Notes under the pieces: model-generated
The model's input: only the letters and a program-made list of their open reading frames with translations
Told to the model about the DNA's origin: nothing
Database searches by the model: none
Part shown: in pieces, positions 7,163 to 13,467 of the stretch
Layout of the letters: the number at the start of each line of letters is the position of its first letter
Numbering within the stretch: position 1 is the first letter of the stretch
Position numbers and translations under genes: made by a program
Source of the DNA: Frankiales bacterium
GTDB taxonomy: Bacteria > Actinomycetota > Actinomycetes > Mycobacteriales > SCTD01
DNA length: 16,421 nucleotides
NCBI GenBank assembly: GCA_025965735.1
Contig: JAOPWK010000203.1
Span: forward strand, 1-16,421
Direction: 5' to 3'

Positions 7163-8347
7163 CTAGGGCACCCAGTCGGTCCGCGGCCCGGGCAGCAGGC
7201 CGAGGTCGGGCTGCGGGCAGTCCCCGGGCCTGCCCGTCCCGCTGGCGTAGAAGTGGTCCTGCGGGCGCTGCACCTGGAAGGGCGCGGTGCCGTCGCCGAC
7301 CTGGTCGTTGGCCAGCAGGTGGTCCTTCGCGTCCACCTTCTTGTCCCGGTTGCGGTCGAGGTAGCGGCTCATCCGCGTCGCGATCGCCTCCACGTCCAGG
7401 CTCGAGACGCACTTGTTCGCCGCGACCGGGTCGGTGTCGTAAGCCATGATGTCGTTGCTCGCCAGGCCGCCCCACGAGCCCTCTGCGCCGTCGCCGACGT
7501 GGCCGATGCTCAGGCAGTGGCCGACCTCGTGCGAGACGAGGTCGAACAGCGAGAACAGGTCCTCCGCCGGGCCCGGCGTCGGGTCGATCGCCCCGTTGAC
7601 GGCGAAGCAGATGTTGCCGCCGGAGCCGCCGCAGTCCTCGTTGTAGACGCCCTCGCGTGCCTCGTGGTGGCTGTCGAAGCCGGGCAGGGCCTGCCAGTCC
7701 TCGACGTCGGCGAGGTTGGGGATGCCGTGGCACAGGCCCTGGCCGCCGGTGGAGGTGCCGAAGCCCGCCTTCGCGATGTCGTCGGTGAAGTCCACCGGGT
7801 CGATGCCGATGCCGATGCCACCGACCGGGTTGCTGGCCACGACGACGATCTCGGGGTCGACGATCGGGTAGGTCGTGAACTCGCCGCCCTTGCCGCTCGG
7901 GTCGAAGTAGTCGACGGAGACGTGGAAATCCATCCCGTCGGCCAGCCAGTCCAGCTTGAGTCGCTTGGCGACGTGGTCGATCCCGTTCTCCCACATCTCG
8001 ATGGACTGCCGCATGATCCGCATGTCGCGCTCGGCGGCCGGCGACAGCGGCACCATGATGAGGACGTCGACCTGCGGGGAGTCGAGGCCGTTCATGTCGG
8101 TGCGCATGTGGTGGCAGACCGGCGTCTCGGTGTTGCGCAGCCAGAAGTCCGGGTTCTCGGTCCCGTCCTTGAGCTTGTCCCGCATCTCGGGGGCGCAGAC
8201 CGCCGGGATGTTGCCCTTGCCGAAGAACGGGGCCTTCTGGGCCTTCTTGGGCGCGGCGGCCTGGGCGGTGCCCAAGCCGAGGATCGGCAGCAGGAGCAGT
8301 GCTGCGGTCACCAGCACGCGGCGGCGGCCGGAGGTCGCGTCCTTCAT
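7163..8347 (-). CDS. Secreted metzincin-like zinc metalloprotease with EF-hand-like loop
   Basis: This is a predicted exported endopeptidase of 394 residues. Residues 1-30 form a signal peptide: GRRRVLV resembles a twin-arginine motif, then a hydrophobic core, then AQA-AA. The zinc site is HEVGHCLSIGH (His273, Glu274, His277, His283), followed by a Met-turn (NDIMAYD, Met301), the two hallmarks of metzincins. The usual glycine at motif position 8 is serine here. Several cysteines (51, 78, 206, 239, 247, 278, 313, 377) suggest disulfides after export. Residues 331-342 have Asp/Asn at EF-hand positions 1, 3, 5, 9 and 12 and may bind calcium. The ATG at 8347 has GGAGAGGA upstream; an earlier in-frame ATG at 8392 would spoil the signal peptide. 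The closest family (matrixin-like or pappalysin-like) and the substrate are unknown. It is transcribed alone. Confidence 0.85.
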   Translation of the reverse strand: MKDATSGRRRVLVTAALLLLPILGLGTAQAAAPKKAQKAPFFGKGNIPAVCAPEMRDKLKDGTENPDFWLRNTETPVCHHMRTDMNGLDSPQVDVLIMVPLSPAAERDMRIMRQSIEMWENGIDHVAKRLKLDWLADGMDFHVSVDYFDPSGKGGEFTTYPIVDPEIVVVASNPVGGIGIGIDPVDFTDDIAKAGFGTSTGGQGLCHGIPNLADVEDWQALPGFDSHHEAREGVYNEDCGGSGGNICFAVNGAIDPTPGPAEDLFSLFDLVSHEVGHCLSIGHVGDGAEGSWGGLASNDIMAYDTDPVAANKCVSSLDVEAIATRMSRYLDRNRDKKVDAKDHLLANDQVGDGTAPFQVQRPQDHFYASGTGRPGDCPQPDLGLLPGPRTDWVP

Positions 8348-8487
8348 GGGGTCCTCTCCGTCGGGGGACCGAGCGCGGGGCCGAGGGGCCACCGAGCCGA
8401 GCAGGTCCTCGAGGGAGGGATTTCGCCGTGGCTGCCCCGACTCCTGCCGCTGCTCCTGCTCGGCTTGCGCGGCGCGGCAGGCCGCGG

Positions 8488-8498
8488 GACCTAAGGTC
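8488..8498 (+). promoter_or_regulatory. Possible -10 element of arcB inside a short inverted repeat
   Basis: TAAGGT (8492-8497) fits the TANNNT -10 pattern, about 37 bases before the arcB ATG. It lies within the inverted repeat GACCT-A-AGGTC. A -35 at normal spacing was not recognisable. The remainder of the 186-base divergent gap (8348-8533) shows the Shine-Dalgarno GGAAGAGG before arcB and nothing else I can name. Confidence 0.3.
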
Positions 8499-8533
8499 GC
8501 CTCGACGGCAGCCCGTGGAAGAGGTGACGCACC

Positions 8534-9529
8534 ATGACGACCGCCCTACGCGGACGGAGCTTCCTCAAGGAGCTCGACTTCACGCCCGAGGAGTGGGAGC
8601 ACCTGCTGCGCCTGTCCGGCGAGCTCAAGGCGGCGAAGAAGGCGGGCGCCGAGGAGCAGCGGCTGACCGGGAAGAACCTCGCGCTGATCTTCGAGAAGAC
8701 CTCCACCCGCACCCGCTGCGCCTTCGAGGTGGCGGCGTACGACCAGGGCGCGCACGTCACCTACCTCGACCCCACCGGCTCGCAGATCGGTCACAAGGAG
8801 TCGATGAAGGACACCGCCCGGGTGCTCGGCCGCTTCTACGACGGCATCGAGTACCGGGGTTCGGCGCAGGCCAAGGTCGAGACGCTGGCGCAGTACAGCG
8901 GCGTGCCCGTCTGGAACGGCCTGACCGACGAGTGGCACCCCACGCAGTCGCTGTGCGACGTCATGACGATGCGCGAGCACGTGCAGGCGGAGCGGGTCTG
9001 CTTCGCCTACCTCGGCGATGCCCGCAACAACGTCGGCAACAGCCTGCTCGTCGGCGGCGCGCTGTCCGGCATGGACGTGCGGATCGTCGGGCCGCAGGGG
9101 CTGATGAACGAGCCCGATGTCGTGGCGCAGGCACGCGCGCTCGCGGAGCAGACCGGCGGCAGCGTCACCCTCACCTCCGACGTCGCCGAGGGCGTGGCCG
9201 GCGCGGACGTCGTCTACACCGACGTCTGGGTCTCCATGGGGGAGCCCAAGGACGTCTGGGACGAGCGCATCGCGCTGCTTCGCGACTACCAGGTCACGAT
9301 GGACGTGCTGCGCGCCACCGGCAAGCCCGCCGTGCGCTTCATGCACTGCCTGCCGGCGTTCCACGACCGGGAGACCGTCGTCGGGGAGGACGTCTTCCAG
9401 AAGACCGGCATGGACGCGCTCGAGGTCACCGACGAGGTGTTCGAGAGCGAGCACTCGATCGTGTTCGACCAGGCGGAGAACCGCATGCACACCATCAAGG
9501 CCGTCCTGGTCGCGACCCTGGCCGGTTGA
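8534..9529 (+). CDS. arcB: Ornithine carbamoyltransferase, catabolic ArcB type (argF family)
   Basis: The enzyme links ornithine, citrulline and carbamoyl phosphate. The 331-residue length and sequence agree best with catabolic ArcB enzymes, which run towards ornithine and carbamoyl phosphate: LIFEKTSTRTRCAFEVAAYD, then SQIGHKESMKDTARVLGR. The carbamoyl-phosphate loop STRTR (57-61), HPTQ (135-138), SMGE (234-237) and the ornithine motif HCLPAFH (271-277) are all intact. A Shine-Dalgarno GGAAGAGG precedes the ATG. The carbamate kinase gene begins one base after the stop, which supports the catabolic reading, since the kinase would turn the carbamoyl phosphate into ATP. No arginine deiminase or arginine/ornithine antiporter lies in the window. 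An anabolic ArgF role cannot be excluded from sequence alone. Confidence 0.95.
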   Translation: MTTALRGRSFLKELDFTPEEWEHLLRLSGELKAAKKAGAEEQRLTGKNLALIFEKTSTRTRCAFEVAAYDQGAHVTYLDPTGSQIGHKESMKDTARVLGRFYDGIEYRGSAQAKVETLAQYSGVPVWNGLTDEWHPTQSLCDVMTMREHVQAERVCFAYLGDARNNVGNSLLVGGALSGMDVRIVGPQGLMNEPDVVAQARALAEQTGGSVTLTSDVAEGVAGADVVYTDVWVSMGEPKDVWDERIALLRDYQVTMDVLRATGKPAVRFMHCLPAFHDRETVVGEDVFQKTGMDALEVTDEVFESEHSIVFDQAENRMHTIKAVLVATLAG

Positions 9530-9530
9530 C

Positions 9531-10517
9531 GTGCGCATCGTCGCGGCGCTGGGCGGCAACGCGCTGCTGCGCCGAGGGGAGACGCCGGACGCGTCCGTGC
9601 AGGCGGCGAACGTGCAGCGGGCCGTCGAGGCGCTCGCGCCGCTGGCGCAGGAGCACGAGCTGGTGCTCACGCACGGCAACGGGCCCCAGGTCGGCGTCCT
9701 GGCGTTGCAGAGCGCGTCGGACCCGAACCTGACGACGCCGTACCCGTTCGACGTCCTCGGCGCGCAGACCCAGGGGATGATCGGCTACTGGCTGCTGCAG
9801 TCCCTTCAGAACGCGCTGCCCGGCCGCCAGGTGGCCGCCATCATCAACCAGACCCTCGTGTCCGCAGCCGATCCCGCGTTCGACAACCCGACGAAGCTCA
9901 TCGGCGAGGTGTACGACGAGCAGACGGCGAAGCGGCTCGCGCAGGAGCGCGGCTGGACGGTGAAGCAGGACGGCCAGCACTGGCGGCGGGTCGTCGGGTC
10001 CCCGCGGCCGCAGCGCGTCGTGGAGACCCGCCTCATCCGGCTGCTGCTCGGCAGCGGCGCGGTCGTCGTCTGCGCGGGCGGCGGTGGCGTGCCCGTCATC
10101 CGCGCCGCCGACGGCAGGCTGTCCGGGGTGGAGGCCGTCGTCGACAAGGACCTGACCACCTCGGTGCTCGCGGAGGCGCTGGACGCCGACGTGCTGATGA
10201 TCCTCACCGACGTGCCGCACGTGGTGCGCGGCTACGGCACGCCCGACGCCGAACCGGTGCTGCGCGCGACGCCGGCCTCGATGCTGCGCGAGGAGTTCGC
10301 CGCCGGCTCCATGGGGCCGAAGGTGGACGCCGCCTGCCGCTTCGTGGAGGTCACCGGCGACATGGCCGCGATCGGCCGGATGGAGGACGCGGTGGAGATC
10401 CTCCAGGGCGGCGCGGGCACGATCATCACCCCGCGGGGGAAGTACGGCGGCCCGGACGACCTGTCACCGCGGCACGGCGGGGACTGGCCGAGGCGCCGGC
10501 GTACCGACCTGCGCTGA
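9531..10517 (+). CDS. arcC: Carbamate kinase
   Basis: Carbamate kinase transfers the phosphate of carbamoyl phosphate to ADP, giving ATP, CO2 and ammonia, the last step of the arginine deiminase route. The 328-residue protein has the amino-acid-kinase features: ALGGNALL (6-13), THGNGPQVG (47-55), the carbamate-kinase-type segment NQTLVSAADPAFDNPTKLIG (106-125), CAGGGGVPV (181-189), AVVDKD (202-207) and a C-terminal GTIITP (296-301). The start is GTG at 9531, one base after the arcB stop, with no strong ribosome binding site of its own, so translational coupling is likely. After the core fold a tail of about 27 residues rich in Arg, Gly and Pro (302-328) runs on beyond the usual family end. 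Confidence 0.94.
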   Translation: MRIVAALGGNALLRRGETPDASVQAANVQRAVEALAPLAQEHELVLTHGNGPQVGVLALQSASDPNLTTPYPFDVLGAQTQGMIGYWLLQSLQNALPGRQVAAIINQTLVSAADPAFDNPTKLIGEVYDEQTAKRLAQERGWTVKQDGQHWRRVVGSPRPQRVVETRLIRLLLGSGAVVVCAGGGGVPVIRAADGRLSGVEAVVDKDLTTSVLAEALDADVLMILTDVPHVVRGYGTPDAEPVLRATPASMLREEFAAGSMGPKVDAACRFVEVTGDMAAIGRMEDAVEILQGGAGTIITPRGKYGGPDDLSPRHGGDWPRRRRTDLR

Positions 10518-10523
10518 ACGGGC

Positions 10524-10537
10524 GGGACCTTCGTCCC
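10524..10537 (+). promoter_or_regulatory. DosR/DevR-box-like inverted repeat between arcC and the small membrane-protein gene
   Basis: The sequence reads GGGAC-CTTC-GTCCC, a perfect 5-bp inverted repeat with a 4-base centre. The arms and spacing equal the core of the mycobacterial DosR box (GGGACTWWAGTCCC), although the outer TT/AA flanks are missing. It lies 7 bases after the arcC stop and 81 bases before the ATG at 10619, a reasonable position for an activator site. The same bases could instead form a weak arcC terminator hairpin. The rest of 10518-10618 has G-rich runs and the Shine-Dalgarno AGGAG at 10609-10613. Confidence 0.35.
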
Positions 10538-10618
10538 TAGGAGGGGCTCGACAGGGGGAGGAGGGTGGTGGGGCAGCCCGCGTCGGCGGGCGGCGTGCCG
10601 CCTACGCCAGGAGCCAAG

Positions 10619-10849
10619 ATGAGCGTCCAGGACACCCTGCACACCGTCACCATCCCGAGCCAGGCCGCCCCCGCCGACCCACCGCTGGCGCCTGCTGCTG
10701 CCGCCCCCGCGCCCGCCGCGAGGCTGGTGGGGGTCGATCGACCGCTCGACGCCGACGAGCGGATGTTCGTCTTCGGGCTCGGGGCCACCTTCGCTGTGCT
10801 GGCGGCCCTGCTGGTGACGTTCCTGCTGCTCGCCGAGTACGTCTGGTGA
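10619..10849 (+). CDS. Small single-pass membrane protein of unknown function
   Basis: I do not recognise this 76-residue protein. Residues 1-37 are polar and then Ala/Pro-rich (about 14-35, low complexity). Residues 38-48 (GVDRPLDADER) are charged, and residues 49-72 form one strong hydrophobic helix (FVFGLGATFAVLAALLVTFLLL), ending in AEYVW. It is therefore probably a tail-anchored or N-in membrane protein. ATG 10619 is chosen because AGGAG sits five bases upstream; a GTG at 10565 would add 18 residues without a better ribosome binding site. It follows arcC by about 100 bases with a DosR-like box between them. It ends one base before the stop of the convergent peptidase gene. It is far too short to be the ArcD antiporter. 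Confidence 0.7.
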   Translation: MSVQDTLHTVTIPSQAAPADPPLAPAAAAPAPAARLVGVDRPLDADERMFVFGLGATFAVLAALLVTFLLLAEYVW

Positions 10850-10850
10850 G

Positions 10851-11726
10851 CTAGACCCGGGGCGCGGCGAAGGTGTCGCAGGCGCGGGGATCGGCCTTGC
10901 TCAGCCCGGTGCGGAACCACTTCTGCCGCTGCTCGGCCGATCCGTGCGTCCAGGACTCAGGGTCGACCCGCCCGCGGGAGGCCTCCTGGATGCGGTCGTC
11001 GCCGACCGCTGCCGCGGCCGACAGTCCCTCCACGATGTCGGTCTCGTCGAAGGTGAGGAAGCCGTCGCGCTGCGCGTTGGCCGCCCAGACGCCGGCGTAG
11101 CAGTCGGCCTGCAGCTCCAGCCGGGTGGAGGCGCCCTGCGGCCCGGTCTGCTCCGGCAGGCGCCGCGAGCGCTCGCTCGTGCCGGTGACGTTCTGCACGT
11201 GGTGGCCGTACTCGTGCGCCAGCACGTACGCCTGCGCGAAGTCGCCGCCCTGCGCGCCGTAGGTCGTCTCGAGCTCGTCGAAGAAGCCGAGGTCGAGGAA
11301 GATGCCCTGGTCCGGCGGGCAGTAGAACGGGCCCACCGCGGAGGTGGCCTGGCCGCAGCCGGTGGTGACGCTGCCCTGGAAGATGCGCGTCGAGGGCGGC
11401 TCGAGCCCGCGTACCGCGCCGGTCCAGTAGTCGGTGAGGCTGTTGTCGAGGCCGACGACCCGGCACTGCTCGTCGGCGTCAGCGTCCGCCCCCGTCTGGC
11501 ACTGCTGGAGGTCGCCGGTGCTGACCGCCGTGTCCTGCGCGAAGCCGCCGGTCCCGCCGCCGGTCGCGGCGCCACCGCCGAGGTCGGCCGGGTTCACGCC
11601 CAGGACCAGGGCGAGGAGCAGGCCCACGATCCCGAGGCCGCCGCCGCCGATCGCCGCGCCCCGTCCGCGCCCGCGGCTGGTGCTGACGCGGGAGGTGTCC
11701 AGGCGCGCGCTGTCCTTGAAGTCCAT
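10851..11726 (-). CDS. Membrane-anchored YpfJ-type neutral zinc metallopeptidase
   Basis: This belongs to the putative neutral zinc metallopeptidase family typified by E. coli YpfJ (Pfam Zn_peptidase). The 291 residues begin with the family start MDFKDSARLDTSRV and a basic Arg/Gly stretch. A transmembrane helix (about 25-43, GGGGLGIVGLLLALVLG) follows, so the catalytic part probably lies outside the membrane. A Gly-rich linker leads to the protease domain. The zinc motif is HEYGHH (His171, Glu172, His175), and ELQADCYAG supplies the likely third ligand Glu204. Four or more cysteines fit an oxidising location. AGGA lies eight bases before the ATG at 11726; an earlier in-frame ATG at 11846 lies in unrelated upstream sequence. 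The substrate is unknown for the family. Confidence 0.92.
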   Translation of the reverse strand: MDFKDSARLDTSRVSTSRGRGRGAAIGGGGLGIVGLLLALVLGVNPADLGGGAATGGGTGGFAQDTAVSTGDLQQCQTGADADADEQCRVVGLDNSLTDYWTGAVRGLEPPSTRIFQGSVTTGCGQATSAVGPFYCPPDQGIFLDLGFFDELETTYGAQGGDFAQAYVLAHEYGHHVQNVTGTSERSRRLPEQTGPQGASTRLELQADCYAGVWAANAQRDGFLTFDETDIVEGLSAAAAVGDDRIQEASRGRVDPESWTHGSAEQRQKWFRTGLSKADPRACDTFAAPRV

Positions 11727-11781
11727 GAGCGGTTCCTGCCACCCGCCGCCCGCGCTCACGCCTGCGCAGGCAGGTGAGGCG

Positions 11782-11787
11782 TAGGCT
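11782..11787 (+). promoter_or_regulatory. Probable -10 element upstream of the ABC-F gene
   Basis: TAGGCT fits the TANNNT -10 pattern and is followed after exactly six bases by a GTG (11794), the same geometry seen at the leaderless ABC gene at 432. Two perfect palindromes flank it: GCCTGCGCAGGC (11760-11771) and GGCACGTGCC (11789-11798). Either could be an operator. The 134-base divergent gap 11727-11860 holds these sites, the micro-ORF below and the Shine-Dalgarno GAGGAG at 11851-11856. Confidence 0.4.
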
Positions 11788-11793
11788 GGGCAC

Positions 11794-11814
11794 GTGCCTC
11801 TGACGACCGACTGA
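11794..11814 (+). CDS. Possible leaderless regulatory micro-ORF (MPLTTD) upstream of the ABC-F gene
   Basis: A GTG at the predicted transcription start opens a six-codon frame, Met-Pro-Leu-Thr-Thr-Asp, then TGA. It is followed by a small potential hairpin (GGCG, 5-base loop, CGCC at 11818-11830) and a CCTCC (11846-11850) right next to the GAGGAG ribosome binding site. Many ABC-F genes are controlled by translation of short leader peptides, so an attenuator is conceivable. A frame this short can occur by chance; only its position makes it notable. Confidence 0.25.
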   Translation: MPLTTD

Positions 11815-11860
11815 GCCGGCGCGAGTCGCCGCTGCCCGTCCGTCACCTCCGAGGAGCACC

Positions 11861-13453
11861 ATGATCACCGTCCAGGACGTCGAGCTGCGCGCCGGTGCGC
11901 GCCTGCTGCTGTCCGGCGTCACGTTCCGCGTCCAGCCCGGCGACCGCATCGGCCTGGTCGGCCGCAACGGCGCCGGCAAGACCACCCTCACCAAGACGCT
12001 GGCCAAGCAGACGCTGCCGGCCGGCGGGTCCATCACGCACACGGCGCCGGTCGGCTACCTGCCGCAGGACCCGCGCACCGGCGACCTCGACGTGCTGGCC
12101 CGCGACCGGGTGCTGTCCGCGCGGGGGCTCGACGAGATCATGCGCAAGCTGGAGAAGTCGCAGGTCGAGCTGGGGGAGCGGCCGGACGACGCGGAGCTGC
12201 TGGAGCGCTACGGCCGGCTCGAGGAGCGCTTCACCAACCTGGGCGGCTACGCCGCCGAGGCCGAGGCCGCCCGCATCTGCTCGAACCTCGGCCTGCCCGA
12301 GCGCGCGCTCGGCCAGCAGCTCGGCACGCTGTCCGGCGGTCAGCGCCGGCGCATCGAGCTGGCCCGGATCCTGTTCAGCGACGCGACGACGCTGCTGCTG
12401 GACGAGCCGACCAACCACCTCGACGCCGACTCCATCACCTGGCTGCGCGGCTTCCTGCAGAAGCACACCGGCGGTCTCATCGTCATCAGCCACGACGTCG
12501 AGCTGCTCGACGCGGTCGTCAACAAGGTCTTCCACCTCGACGCCAACCGCGCCGAGCTCGACCAGTACAACGTCGGCTGGAAGACCTACCTGCAGCAGCG
12601 CGAGACCGACGAGAAGCGCCGCAAGCGGGAGCGGGCCAACGCCGAGAAGACCGCCGGCGTCCTGAATGCGCAGGCCGAGAAGATGCGCGCCAAGGCCACC
12701 AAGGCCAAGGCCGCGCAGGGCATGTTCAAGCGGGCCGAGAAGCTGCTCGCCGGGCTGGAGGGCGAGCGCGCGCAGGACCGCGTGGCCAAGCTGCGCTTCC
12801 CCGAGCCGGCGCCCTGCGGCAAGACCCCGCTGACGGCGACCGACCTCTCCAAGTCCTACGGCTCGCTGGAGATCTTCACCGGCGTCGACCTCGCTATCGA
12901 CCGCGGCGCGCGCGTCGTCGTTCTCGGGCTGAACGGCGCCGGCAAGACGACGCTGCTCCGCGTGCTGTCCGGCACCGAGCTCCCCGACACCGGCGCGGTC
13001 CTGCCGGGGCACGGCCTGCGCCTGGGCTACTACGCGCAGGAGCACGACACGCTGGACACCGACCGCACGGTGCTCGAGAACATGCGCACCTCGAGCCCTG
13101 ACCTCGCCGAGCCCGAGGCGCGCCGGGTCCTCGGCTCGTTCCTGTTCAGCGGCGACGTGGTGCACCAGAAGGCCGGGACGCTGTCCGGCGGCGAGAAGAC
13201 CCGTCTCGCGCTGGCGACGCTGGTCGTCAGCGGCGCGAACGTCCTGCTGCTCGACGAGCCGACCAACAACCTCGACCCGGCCAGCCGCGAGGAGGTCCTC
13301 GGCGCGCTCGCCGCCTACAAGGGGGCCGTGGTGCTGGTGACGCACGACGAGGGCGCGGTCGTCGCGCTGCAGCCCGAGAAGGTGCTGCTGCTGCCGGACG
13401 GCGTCGAGGACAACTGGAGCGACGACTTCGCCGACCTGGTCGCGCTGGCCTGA
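11861..13453 (+). CDS. ABC-F family ATPase (ribosome-associated, possible antibiotic-protection or translation factor)
   Basis: This soluble protein has two ABC domains and no membrane segment. ABC-F members bind the ribosomal E site and act on stalled or drug-bound ribosomes. In its 530 residues, domain 1 has Walker A GRNGAGKT (34-41), LSGGQ (157-161) and DEPTNHLD (181-188). A basic helical linker follows (about 240-310, rich in Lys/Arg). Domain 2 has GLNGAGKT (356-363), LSGGE (441-445) and DEPTNNLD (465-472). GAGGAG precedes the ATG. It resembles the M. tuberculosis Rv1473 type, also found not far from suf there, more than a drug-specific resistance gene, but I cannot assign a subfamily. 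It ends seven bases from the convergent iron-transporter ATPase gene. Confidence 0.93.
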   Translation: MITVQDVELRAGARLLLSGVTFRVQPGDRIGLVGRNGAGKTTLTKTLAKQTLPAGGSITHTAPVGYLPQDPRTGDLDVLARDRVLSARGLDEIMRKLEKSQVELGERPDDAELLERYGRLEERFTNLGGYAAEAEAARICSNLGLPERALGQQLGTLSGGQRRRIELARILFSDATTLLLDEPTNHLDADSITWLRGFLQKHTGGLIVISHDVELLDAVVNKVFHLDANRAELDQYNVGWKTYLQQRETDEKRRKRERANAEKTAGVLNAQAEKMRAKATKAKAAQGMFKRAEKLLAGLEGERAQDRVAKLRFPEPAPCGKTPLTATDLSKSYGSLEIFTGVDLAIDRGARVVVLGLNGAGKTTLLRVLSGTELPDTGAVLPGHGLRLGYYAQEHDTLDTDRTVLENMRTSSPDLAEPEARRVLGSFLFSGDVVHQKAGTLSGGEKTRLALATLVVSGANVLLLDEPTNNLDPASREEVLGALAAYKGAVVLVTHDEGAVVALQPEKVLLLPDGVEDNWSDDFADLVALA

Positions 13454-13467
13454 GCCGGCGTCAGGCC
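13447..13467. terminator. Hairpin built from the two convergent stop codons; possible bidirectional terminator
   Basis: GGCCTGA (13447-13453) pairs perfectly with TCAGGCC (13461-13467) across a 7-base loop. The TGA that ends the ABC-F gene and the TGA that ends the minus-strand ATPase gene are therefore paired with each other. The stem is short, GC-rich and lacks a T-tract. It is the only candidate terminator in a 7-base intergenic gap. Confidence 0.45.

Noticed and set aside
7253..8494. 413-aa forward frame opposite the secreted protease
   Set aside because: Shadow frame; the reverse strand has a signal peptide, zinc motif and ribosome binding site.
10619..10849. ArcD arginine/ornithine antiporter following arcC
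   Set aside because: Only 76 residues and one membrane helix; ArcD has many.
11843..13345. 500-aa reverse-strand frame opposite the ABC-F gene
   Set aside because: Shadow frame; composition is mirror-biased and the ABC motifs are on the forward strand.
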